6,674 nucleotides of DNA from Verrucomicrobiota bacterium (lineage in GTDB: Bacteria; Verrucomicrobiota; Verrucomicrobiia; Opitutales; UBA953). Positions 1 through 6,060 of the stretch are shown piece by piece (positions within the stretch are counted from its first letter, which is position 1; each line of letters begins with the position of its first letter). A model generated the notes under the pieces. It did no database searches. It was not told the origin of the DNA and saw only the letters and a program-made list of their open reading frames with translations. Both the position numbers and the translations under genes were made by a program. The DNA lies in the NCBI GenBank assembly GCA_005798925.1, contig SYID01000019.1, positions 1 through 6,674 on the forward strand, given 5' to 3'.

Positions 1-1
1 C

Positions 2-412
2 CTCGCCTCCCCCGGCTGCATGACCGGCTGGGTCTGCGGCATCGCCGACGATCAGCTGGAATTCGGCACGCGCATGGCCCGCGAGATGGCCCGCCTCGAC
101 GTCGGCCAATCCGTCGTCACGGCGAAAGGCACCGTCATCGCGGTCGAAGCCTTCGAAGGCACCGACAACATGCTGCGACGCTGCGCGCAGACCGGCGGCA
201 AGGAGATGCTGCTCACGAAGACCGCCAAGCATGCGCAGGACTGGCGCTTCGACGTGCCCTGCTTCGGCGTGAAGACGCTCGAGAGCATGGCCGAAGGCGG
301 CGTGGCGAAGGCCGCGCTCGAAGCCGATGCGGTCATCCTCATCGACAAGCCCGCGGTCATCGCCCGCGCCAAGCAGCTCGGCGTGGATCTCTTCGGTTTC
401 GGACCGGCCTGA
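2..412 (+). CDS. lpxI: LpxI, UDP-2,3-diacylglucosamine pyrophosphatase (C-terminal part)
   Basis: Partial gene: the frame is open to the left edge, so the ATG at 20 is probably internal; 136 residues are visible. LpxI hydrolyses UDP-2,3-diacylglucosamine to lipid X plus UMP in lipid A synthesis, at the cytoplasmic side of the inner membrane, and replaces LpxH in many bacteria. The fragment matches the LpxI C-terminal domain (DUF1009 family): L-D-V-G-Q-S-V-V at about 32-39, V-E-A-F-E-G-T-D at 48-55, a W-R-F-D-V-P step at 81-86, and the family ending A-V-I-L-I-D-K-P-A-V-I then G-V-D-L-F-G. The Asp of D-V-P (residue 84, about 52 from the end) lies where the catalytic Asp of the Caulobacter enzyme is expected; that assignment is inferred. 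The gene is convergent with the 87-residue gene, with 13 bases between stops. Family confidence is high; the N-terminal domain is out of view. Confidence 0.88.
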   Translation, partial: LASPGCMTGWVCGIADDQLEFGTRMAREMARLDVGQSVVTAKGTVIAVEAFEGTDNMLRRCAQTGGKEMLLTKTAKHAQDWRFDVPCFGVKTLESMAEGGVAKAALEADAVILIDKPAVIARAKQLGVDLFGFGPA

Positions 413-425
413 GGTCCGCGTCGGC

Positions 426-689
426 TCAGCCTTCGTAGAAACCCCAGCCCGCGGCGCTTTCGACGAGGAACCAGGCGAGCAGCGCTCCGAGGGCGAGCAG
501 CAGCCACTTACGATGGCGGGTCCAGAGCGCCGGCGTCTCGTCCGCGTGATCCAGTCCGCGGCGGGCGCTCAGCAGGAGCTTCAGGCGCGCATGCCAGGCC
601 AGCCGGGTCTGCGACGAGAGATCGGGGTGCGCGTAGGCGTTGACCCGATAATCGGGCTTACGGAAGAGACTGACGACACGACGCCACAC
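426..689 (-). CDS. Small single-span membrane protein, function unknown
   Basis: 87 residues; I do not recognise a family. The N-terminal 60 residues are basic and soluble-looking, including S-L-F-R-K-P-D-Y-R-V and D-L-S-S-Q-T-R-L. A basic stretch R-H-R-K (58-61) precedes one clear hydrophobic helix, about 62-79, and the protein ends W-G-F-Y-E-G. By the positive-inside rule the N-terminus should be cytoplasmic, giving a C-terminally anchored protein. The start is GTG (plus positions 687-689). An in-frame TAA at 699-701 lies 9 bases upstream and leaves only three codons between, so no earlier start is possible. AAGGTGG (plus 694-700) is a plausible ribosome binding site 4 bases before the GTG. 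The gene is divergent from panB and convergent with lpxI. Reality is supported by the confined start, the binding site and the coherent helix; a mainly antisense role cannot be excluded. Confidence 0.68.
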   Translation of the reverse strand: MWRRVVSLFRKPDYRVNAYAHPDLSSQTRLAWHARLKLLLSARRGLDHADETPALWTRHRKWLLLALGALLAWFLVESAAGWGFYEG

Positions 690-752
690 CTGACCACCTT
701 ACACCCTTTACCCACGCTTTACAAGCGGAGCGTCTCTGGGTAAGCCCAAGGC
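690..752. promoter_or_regulatory. Divergent control region for the 87-residue gene and panB
   Basis: These 63 bases separate two divergent GTG-start genes, so both promoters should lie here or extend into the genes. It is visibly less GC-rich than its surroundings. A TTTACA (718-723) could serve as a -35 element toward panB. A 17-base spacer then leads to TAAGCC (741-746), a poor -10 match that would place transcription start at about the panB GTG, making a nearly leaderless message. This is weak; no confident sigma-70 promoter is seen. Three CTTTAC-like repeats, listed separately, occupy the middle. Confidence 0.4.
697..722. repeat. Three CTTTAC-like direct repeats in the divergent gap
   Basis: CCTTAC (697-702), CTTTAC (706-711) and CTTTAC (717-722) start 9 and 11 bases apart, close to one helical turn. 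Read on the minus strand they are GTAAAG, GTAAAG and GTAAGG, the last overlapping the ribosome binding site of the 87-residue gene. They could be a regulator's binding half-sites or simply chance in a short, AT-richer stretch. Confidence 0.35.
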
Positions 753-1520
753 GTGAAGTCCACCACCCGGTCCCTCCGCGCCCTCAAAGGCGTCCGGCCC
801 ATCGTCTGCCTGACCGCCTACGATGTGAGCACGGCCCGCATCGCGGACGCCGGCGGCGCCGACCTCATCCTCGTCGGCGATTCCTTGGGCAACGCCGTCC
901 TGGGCCTGCCCGACACGGTCGGGGTCACCTTGGACATGATGATCCACCACTCGGCCGCGGTCGTCCGCGCGAAGACCGAAGCGCTCGTGGTCGGCGACCT
1001 GCCCTTCGGCCTGGCGCACGACAGTTTCCCCAAGCTCCTCGGCTACTGCCGCCGCTTCCTCCAGGAAGGCGGCGTCAAGGCGGTGAAGATCGAAGGCGGC
1101 GCCTCCCTCGCCCCGGCGATCGCCCGGCTCGTCGACGCCGGCATCCCGGTGATGGGCCACGTCGGCATGCTTCCCCAGCGCGTGTATTCCGCCGGCTATC
1201 GTCGCCGCGGCCTCACGCCGGAGGACCGGGCGAGGGTCCTCGTCGACGCTCAGGCGGTCGCCGCCGCCGGAGCCTTCGCGATCGTCGTGGAGTGCGTCGA
1301 CGAGAAATTCATGCCCGCGGTCACCGAGTCCGTCGACGTCCCGACCATCGGCATCGGCTCGGGGCGCGGGTGCGACGGCCAGATCCTCGTCATCCACGAC
1401 CTGCTCGGGCTCACGCCGGAACCCCCGCCATTCGCCCGCGCCGAAGCCAACCTGCACCGCGACGCGGTCGCGGCCGTACGCCGCTGGGCCGCGAAGGTGC
1501 GCACCAAGAAATCCAAATGA
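753..1520 (+). CDS. panB: 3-methyl-2-oxobutanoate hydroxymethyltransferase (ketopantoate hydroxymethyltransferase)
   Basis: 255 residues, near the E. coli length (264). PanB transfers a hydroxymethyl group from 5,10-methylene-tetrahydrofolate to 2-oxoisovalerate, giving ketopantoate, the first committed step to pantothenate and CoA; it is cytosolic and usually a decamer. Motifs in order: L-T-A-Y-D (20-24), V-G-D-S-L-G (41-46, metal-ligand Asp43), G-D-L-P-F (81-85, Asp82), V-K-I-E-G-G (111-116, metal-ligand Glu114), G-H-V-G (135-138), V-V-E-C-V (178-182, catalytic Glu180), I-G-I-G-S-G (199-204) and D-G-Q-I-L-V (208-213). The start is GTG: an in-frame TAA at 741-743 rules out an earlier start and no other start codon follows nearby. 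AAGG ends one base before the GTG, too close for an ideal ribosome binding site. It overlaps gpsA by ATGA. No panC or panD lies in the window. Confidence 0.95.
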   Translation: MKSTTRSLRALKGVRPIVCLTAYDVSTARIADAGGADLILVGDSLGNAVLGLPDTVGVTLDMMIHHSAAVVRAKTEALVVGDLPFGLAHDSFPKLLGYCRRFLQEGGVKAVKIEGGASLAPAIARLVDAGIPVMGHVGMLPQRVYSAGYRRRGLTPEDRARVLVDAQAVAAAGAFAIVVECVDEKFMPAVTESVDVPTIGIGSGRGCDGQILVIHDLLGLTPEPPPFARAEANLHRDAVAAVRRWAAKVRTKKSK

Positions 1521-2518
1521 ACTGCGTCATCTTCGGAGCCGGCGGCTGGGGCACGGCCATGGCGATCCACCTCGCCCGCCAAGGCCAGACCGTCACGCTC
1601 GTGCCGCGCCGCGTCGAACAGGCTCTCGCCCTCGCCACGAGCCGGGAGAACGCCGACTACCTGCCGGGCCGCCGGCTCGACGACTCGATCCAGATCGGCC
1701 TCGAACCGCTGCCGGCCCTGATGGACGCCGACCTTGTCTTCCTCGCCTGTCCGTCCAAAGGCCTCCCCGAACTGCTCGCCGCGATCGGCCCCGCCGTCCG
1801 CGACTCGGGCGCCAAGATGGCGATCTCCCTCTGCAAAGGCCTGGACCTCGCCACCCTGCGCCGACCGTCCGAACTCATGGCCGAAGCTTTCGGGCCGCTG
1901 CCCGTCGGCGCGCTCAGCGGCCCCAGCAACGCCGACGAAGTCGCGGCCGGCCTGCCGACCGCGCTCGTGCTCGCGGCCGGCGCCGACGCATCGCTGTTGA
2001 AGGAAGTGCAAGCCGCGGTCAGCGGCCCGACCTTGCGCGCCTACACTTCGAACGACCTCGTCGGCGTCGAGATCGGCGGCACGCTGAAGAACGTCTACGC
2101 GCTCGGTGCCGGGCTCTGCGACGGACTGGGGCTCGGCTCCAACGCCAAGGCCGCCTTGCTCACCCGCTCGCTCCAGGAGATGACCCGCCTCGGCGTGGCC
2201 CTCGGCGCGCGGCCGGAGACCTTCCTCGGACTCGGCGGCGTCGGCGACCTGATGGCGACGGCGCACGGGGCCTGGAGCCGCAACCGCGCGCTCGGCGAAC
2301 AGGTCGCCAAAGACCCGCGCGGCACGCTCGCTGCGCTCGCGCACCGCAAGGAGGCCGTCGAAGGCCACCGGGCGGCGGAAGCCCTTGTCCAGCTCGCGGC
2401 CCGCAGGGCGCTCGACGCCCCGATTCTCTCCTGCCTGCATGCGATCCTTTACCAAGGACTCGACCCGCGCGCCGGCGTCGTCGCGCTGATGACGCGCGAC
2501 CTCCGCGCGGAGGCATGA
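1517..2518 (+). CDS. gpsA: NAD(P)-dependent glycerol-3-phosphate dehydrogenase
   Basis: 333 residues, full length for GpsA. It reduces dihydroxyacetone phosphate to sn-glycerol 3-phosphate, the backbone of membrane phospholipids, in the cytosol. The Rossmann fold opens with I-F-G-A-G-G-W-G-T-A (5-14). Then come A-C-P-S (77-80), C-K-G-L (106-109), S-G-P-S-N-A-D-E-V (134-142), G-V-E-I-G-G-T-L-K-N-V (183-193, catalytic Lys191), G-S-N-A-K-A-A-L-L-T-R (207-217), G-V-G-D-L (241-245), S-R-N-R (254-257) and V-E-G (281-283). The position after S-G-P-S is Asn, where Phe is usual. The start at 1517 is chosen because the dinucleotide-binding motif follows directly, as in the family; the frame is open further upstream, but only as a shadow inside panB. 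The ATG lies in the ATGA overlap with the panB stop, so translation is probably coupled. Its own stop overlaps the SET gene the same way. Confidence 0.95.
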   Translation: MNCVIFGAGGWGTAMAIHLARQGQTVTLVPRRVEQALALATSRENADYLPGRRLDDSIQIGLEPLPALMDADLVFLACPSKGLPELLAAIGPAVRDSGAKMAISLCKGLDLATLRRPSELMAEAFGPLPVGALSGPSNADEVAAGLPTALVLAAGADASLLKEVQAAVSGPTLRAYTSNDLVGVEIGGTLKNVYALGAGLCDGLGLGSNAKAALLTRSLQEMTRLGVALGARPETFLGLGGVGDLMATAHGAWSRNRALGEQVAKDPRGTLAALAHRKEAVEGHRAAEALVQLAARRALDAPILSCLHAILYQGLDPRAGVVALMTRDLRAEA

Positions 2519-2973
2519 ACGGTCCCGACGTCGTCGCCCGCCCTTCGCCGATCGCCGGACTGGGACTTTTCGCCCTGCGCGCCTTCGCCCCGGGCGAGCG
2601 CATCGCCGCTTACGTCGGCCCGGTCTCCGCGCGACCGCCGAGCGACGCCGACGGCGAGGTCTTCGCGCTGGAAATCTCGCCGGGGCGCTGGCTGGACGGC
2701 CGCGGGCCCGACAACCCGGCGCGTCTCGCCAACCACTCCTGCGCGCCGGCGGCGGAACTCATCTGGGATGAAGCGGGCCGACAAGCATGGCTGACGGCCA
2801 TTCGGCCGCTCGCACCCGGAGAGGAAATCACCATTGATTACGGCTTTTCGCTGGCTGAAAGCCTCCGCCACCCCTGCCGGTGCGGGGCGCCCGATTGCGT
2901 CGGCCGCATCATCGCCGCCCCCCGGCGCGCGGCACTTCGACGGCACCTGCGTTTTTCACGTCCAAGGGATTGA
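2515..2973 (+). CDS. Small SET-domain protein, probable protein-lysine methyltransferase
   Basis: 152 residues, essentially a bare SET plus post-SET module without a pre-SET domain. SET enzymes move a methyl group from S-adenosylmethionine to lysine side chains; the target here is unknown. Visible are G-L-G-L-F-A (15-20), the N-H-S-C knot motif (73-76), E-E-I-T-I-D-Y-G (103-110, with Tyr109 as the expected catalytic tyrosine) and a post-SET cluster C-R-C-G-A-P-D-C (Cys121, 123, 128), which with Cys76 can bind one zinc. The motif usually read N-H-S-C-x-P-N is N-H-S-C-A-P-A here, losing the final Asn. The start is the only Met in the protein, in an ATGA overlap with gpsA; GGAGG (2509-2513) is one base from the ATG, so coupled re-initiation is likely. 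No signal peptide or membrane span. The family is confident; the substrate cannot be told. Confidence 0.85.
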   Translation: MNGPDVVARPSPIAGLGLFALRAFAPGERIAAYVGPVSARPPSDADGEVFALEISPGRWLDGRGPDNPARLANHSCAPAAELIWDEAGRQAWLTAIRPLAPGEEITIDYGFSLAESLRHPCRCGAPDCVGRIIAAPRRAALRRHLRFSRPRD

Positions 2974-3009
2974 CCACCCGCAGGGTGAACGTCAGTTTTC
3001 GCAGGTCAA
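2970..3009. promoter_or_regulatory. Nested inverted repeats between the SET and TPR genes
   Basis: An outer perfect pair TTGACC (2970-2975) and GGTCAA (3004-3009) is 28 bases apart. A small hairpin, CACCC (2975-2979), loop GCA, GGGTG (2983-2987), lies at its left end. TTGACC also matches five of six bases of a -35 element and overlaps the SET stop codon, but no good -10 lies 16-18 bases on. TTTT occurs at 2996-2999, too far from the small hairpin for a standard terminator. It may be an operator, promoter or weak terminator, or chance. Confidence 0.22.
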
Positions 3010-3024
3010 AGCGCCCATTTCTCC

Positions 3025-4428
3025 ATGAAAAAAGTCCCCCTTACCGACCTCGATCCCAGACTCCAGAAGCAGATCGTCGCCGCGGACCAGCAACTGAAGA
3101 CCAATCCGCAGTACGCCCTGGAGATCCTTTCCGGCATCCTGGCCCGCAATCCGGGCTGCATCGAAGTCCGCCGTAGCCTGCGCAAGGCCCAGAAAACCAT
3201 GCTTGGCACCAAGAAAGGGCTTTTCGACGGCCTGACCGGGGTCCTGACCGCAGGCAAGATCGCCAAAGCCGTCGAAGCCGATCCGGTGGCCGCCATCGCC
3301 GCCGCGGAGGAGGCCTTGGCCAAGAAACCGACCGACGCCAACGCGAACAAGACCATCGCGCTCGCCGGCATCAAACTCGGCTTCCACGAGCTCGCCGCCT
3401 TCGCCTACGAAGAGCTGGCCGCCAACGAGCCGACCCAGACCCAGCACTTCGTCGACCTCGCCAACGTCTGGATCGCCGCCGGCGAGTACGACCAGGCCCT
3501 CGCCGCCGCCGACAGGGGCCTGAAGCTCTTTCCGGGCAATGGCGACCTCCAGGAAGCCGTCCGCAAGGCCTCGGTCAGCAAGACGATGAAGAAAGGCAAC
3601 TGGGAGGACAAAGGCGACTTCCAGTCCAAGCTCAAGGACAAGGACGAAGCCCTCCGGCTCGACCAGTCCGCCCGCACCGTCACCGACGCCGCCACCGCCC
3701 TCGCGCAGGCCGCCGAACTGGCCCAGAAAATCCAGGCGGCTCCCGACAGCCTCGACCTCTACCGTGAGATCGTCCGCATGTTCCTGATGGCCGAGGATCT
3801 CGACAGCGCCATCGCCTGGCTGCAACGCGGACGCCTCACCAGCCTCGGCAAGGCCGACACCTCCCTCGAGCGCCAGGAGAGCGACCTCGTCACCCGCCGC
3901 TACGACCGTATCTCGAAGCAGCTCCGCGAAGCCATCGCGGCCAACCCGGCGGACGCGGCCAGCAAGGAGGCCCTCGCCAGGAACGAGGCCGAGCTCGCGG
4001 ACTTCCGCCTCAAGACGTCCCTCAGCCTCGTCGAACGCTATCCGAACGACTTCTCCTACCGCCACGAGCTCGGCACGCTGCTGCTCGCGGCCGGCCGACT
4101 CGACGAGGCCGTCCAGCAGCTGCAATACGCCCAGCGCAACCCGAAGTTCCGCCAGCCGGCGCTGCTCGCCATCGGGCGCGCCTTCACGCTCGGCGCGAAA
4201 TTCGACCTCGCGGTGGAGCAGCTCATGACCGCCAAGAGCGAGGTACCGCTGATGAACGACCTGAAGAAGGAGATCATCTACGCCCTGGGCGACACCTACG
4301 AGAAGATGGGCAAGCCCAAGGAAGCCGTCGACGAATACAAGATCATCTACATGGCCGACTCGGGCTACCGCGACGTCGCCAAGAAGATCAACGACTTCTA
4401 CGAGCGCCAGAAGAGCGCTTCGGCCTGA
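3025..4428 (+). CDS. Cytosolic tetratricopeptide-repeat protein, function unknown
   Basis: 467 residues, mostly helical, with no signal peptide or membrane segment, so likely a cytosolic scaffold or adaptor. TPR-like helix pairs are visible near 14-46, 86-118, 141-172 (A-N-V-W-I-A-A-G-E-Y-D-Q-A-L is a clear repeat), 344-376 (E-L-G-T-L-L-L-A-A-G-R-L-D-E-A-V) and 415-446 (A-L-G-D-T-Y-E-K-M-G-K-P-K-E-A-V). A Gly/Lys-rich linker (61-80, G-T-K-K-G-L-F-D-G-L) separates the first repeat from the rest. A charged, low-repeat segment (186-215), rich in Lys and Asp, divides the N-terminal from the C-terminal repeats. The ATG at 3025 has no Shine-Dalgarno in the preceding 15 bases, which end in pyrimidines. 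It follows the SET gene after 51 bases and precedes purA by 63. The TPR architecture is clear; no partner can be named. Confidence 0.85.
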   Translation: MKKVPLTDLDPRLQKQIVAADQQLKTNPQYALEILSGILARNPGCIEVRRSLRKAQKTMLGTKKGLFDGLTGVLTAGKIAKAVEADPVAAIAAAEEALAKKPTDANANKTIALAGIKLGFHELAAFAYEELAANEPTQTQHFVDLANVWIAAGEYDQALAAADRGLKLFPGNGDLQEAVRKASVSKTMKKGNWEDKGDFQSKLKDKDEALRLDQSARTVTDAATALAQAAELAQKIQAAPDSLDLYREIVRMFLMAEDLDSAIAWLQRGRLTSLGKADTSLERQESDLVTRRYDRISKQLREAIAANPADAASKEALARNEAELADFRLKTSLSLVERYPNDFSYRHELGTLLLAAGRLDEAVQQLQYAQRNPKFRQPALLAIGRAFTLGAKFDLAVEQLMTAKSEVPLMNDLKKEIIYALGDTYEKMGKPKEAVDEYKIIYMADSGYRDVAKKINDFYERQKSASA

Positions 4429-4453
4429 CCTCCCTCGTCGCGCCCCCTCCTTC

Positions 4454-4474
4454 GCGGACGGCGCCTCCGTCCGC
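4454..4474 (+). other. Perfect 8-bp hairpin before the purA-like gene
   Basis: GCGGACGG (4454-4461) pairs perfectly with CCGTCCGC (4467-4474) around the 5-base loop CGCCT. It sits 25 bases after the TPR stop and 17 bases before the ATG of the purA-like gene. No T-tract follows on either strand, so it is not a classical intrinsic terminator. It could be an RNA stability or processing element, an attenuating leader structure, or a T-less terminator. In GC-rich DNA some hairpins arise by chance, but this is the best perfect stem I found in any gap here. Confidence 0.4.
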
Positions 4475-4491
4475 CTCACCCACTCCTGCCC

Positions 4492-6039
4492 ATGGCACGC
4501 ACCCCTTTCAAGAGCAACCTCATCGCCGACGTCGGCATCAGCATGGGGGACGAAGGCAAAGGCCGGCTCATCCCGGAGATCGTCCGTGAACTCCAGAGCC
4601 TGACCGGCCGCCGCGACGTCGTGGGCACGGTCCTGAAGGTCAACGGCGGGGCCAACTCCGGGCATACGGTCGCGGGACTGAAACTCAACCTGCTCCCCGG
4701 CGGCGTCGCCGAACACGACGTGGCCTGCCTCGCCCTCGGCGCCGGCGTCGTCGCCGACCCGCGCAAGGCCCTCTGGGAAGCCCTGCCCCTCGAGAAGATC
4801 GGCATCCCGGTGCTCAGCCGGCTGCTCATCGACGAGCGCTGCATGATCAGCGACGTCTCCCACCGCATCCTCGACCTCGCCTGGGAAGATTACCGCGTCA
4901 ACGTCCTCGGCCACGAGGCCCGCGGCTCCACCGGCCGCGGCATCACGCCGGCCTACGCCGACGAGGTCGGCCAGTTCCAGCTCCATTACTCGGAGTTCCT
5001 CGGCGCGAAGACCGACTACGCGGTCCGCCTCTCCGCCCGCCTGCATCGCGCCGCGGCGATCGTGCGCGACGTGTGCAAGCTTGCGCCCGAGAAGTGGGCC
5101 GGACTCTTCGCCAAGCTCACCGAGGCCGAGCTGCGCGCCAACAAGGGCGCCATCGAGAACGGCGTCTTCCAGCCCGCGGAGTTCGATTTCACCCGCTTCG
5201 CCGGCAAGGAGCCGTTCACGTTCGACCACGCCGCGGTGCTCGACTGCTACTGGCAGGCCGGCGCCGCCCTCGCCCACGCCGTCGGCGACGTCCGCGAACG
5301 CATCCTCGGCGATCTCGCCGCCGACCGCCGCATCATCGGCGAGTTCGGCCAGGCCTACTGGCTCGACAAGCGCGCGGGCTTCGCCCCGAACGTCACGGCC
5401 TCCCACACCTACACGCCGGAGTTCTTCCAGTCCGCCGGCATCCCGGTCCAGGCGATCCACACGGTCGGGTGCTGCAAGGCCTACGACACGAAGGTCGGCA
5501 CGCACGTCTTCCTGACGAAGATGCCGGAGGAACACCCTCTCCAGCGCGCCCTCGCGAAACTGGAATTCGGCACGAGCACCGGCCGCCAGCGCATGGTCGG
5601 TTGGTCCGACCTGGTCGAGAAGGCCGACGCCCTCCGCTACGGCGGCTACGACGACATCGTCCTCAACAAGCTCGACGCCCTCTCGCCCCACGGCGAATGG
5701 AAGGGCGGCGACCTGCTCGTCTGCACGGGCTACCGCGACGCGGCCGGCAAGGTCGTCTCGGGCGTCCCGCGCAACGACGCGGTGCGCCGCACCCTGCAGC
5801 CCATCTACGCCACCCTGCCCGGCTGGACCGCTGACATCACCAAGGTCCGCTCCTACGCCCGGCTGCCCGCCGAAGCCCGCCGCTACGTGGCCTTCACGAT
5901 GGCCGAGATCGTCCGCCTCGCCTCGCGCGGCGGCTCCCTGCCTTACCTCCCGAACCTCCGTTACATCGGGGTCGGGCCGGACCCCGACCAGATCATCTCC
6001 GACGTCCCCGCGACGGCCGAGCTGATCAAGCAGGCCTGA
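4492..6039 (+). CDS. purA: Adenylosuccinate synthetase, enlarged divergent form
   Basis: 515 residues against 432 in E. coli. PurA joins IMP and aspartate using GTP to make adenylosuccinate, the first step from IMP to AMP. Visible: M-G-D-E-G-K-G-R (18-25, catalytic Asp20), N-G-G-A-N-S-G-H-T (51-59, catalytic His58), G-S-T-G-R-G-I-T-P-A-Y (145-155), E-F-G-Q-A-Y-W-L-D (284-292) through N-V-T (300-302), K-A-Y-D-T-K-V-G (329-336), S-T-G-R-Q-R-M (362-368), N-K-L-D (392-395) and G-V-G-P-D (493-497). The canonical E-G-A-Q-G and R-R-R-R signatures are altered, and the IMP-contacting Arg144 of E. coli aligns with Gln161. Extra length lies mainly at about 165-285 and 395-497. The ATG at 4492 lacks a Shine-Dalgarno sequence. 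The family is sure; whether this is the cell's working PurA or a paralogue with another substrate is open, so the symbol is provisional. Confidence 0.85.
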   Translation: MARTPFKSNLIADVGISMGDEGKGRLIPEIVRELQSLTGRRDVVGTVLKVNGGANSGHTVAGLKLNLLPGGVAEHDVACLALGAGVVADPRKALWEALPLEKIGIPVLSRLLIDERCMISDVSHRILDLAWEDYRVNVLGHEARGSTGRGITPAYADEVGQFQLHYSEFLGAKTDYAVRLSARLHRAAAIVRDVCKLAPEKWAGLFAKLTEAELRANKGAIENGVFQPAEFDFTRFAGKEPFTFDHAAVLDCYWQAGAALAHAVGDVRERILGDLAADRRIIGEFGQAYWLDKRAGFAPNVTASHTYTPEFFQSAGIPVQAIHTVGCCKAYDTKVGTHVFLTKMPEEHPLQRALAKLEFGTSTGRQRMVGWSDLVEKADALRYGGYDDIVLNKLDALSPHGEWKGGDLLVCTGYRDAAGKVVSGVPRNDAVRRTLQPIYATLPGWTADITKVRSYARLPAEARRYVAFTMAEIVRLASRGGSLPYLPNLRYIGVGPDPDQIISDVPATAELIKQA

Positions 6040-6060
6040 CGTCGCTCCGCCGCCGCGCCG

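Noticed and set aside
327..743. A 138-codon plus-strand frame across the lpxI end and the 87-residue gene.
   Set aside because: It overlaps the LpxI C-terminus in the wrong frame, has no recognisable domain, and would run through the divergent control region; the minus-strand gene explains this stretch better.
708..1457. A 249-codon minus-strand frame opposite panB.
   Set aside because: It is in register with panB codons, low in complexity, and would occupy the divergent control region; panB on the plus strand is certain.
1292..1516. An N-terminal extension of GpsA into panB.
   Set aside because: The extension is Arg/Pro/His-rich shadow sequence, while the dinucleotide-binding motif begins right after the ATG at 1517, as expected for GpsA.
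1250..2455. A 401-codon minus-strand frame across the panB end and gpsA.
   Set aside because: It has the same codon register as gpsA and the same explanation by avoidance of TTA, CTA and TCA; gpsA motifs are unmistakable on the plus strand.
4454..4474. The hairpin as a classical intrinsic terminator for the TPR gene.
   Set aside because: No run of T follows the stem on either strand; it is kept only as an unassigned structural element.
5073..5834. A 253-codon plus-strand frame inside the purA-like gene.
   Set aside because: It is dominated by Arg, Pro and His, typical of an out-of-frame reading of GC-rich DNA, and lies wholly inside a gene with family motifs in another frame.
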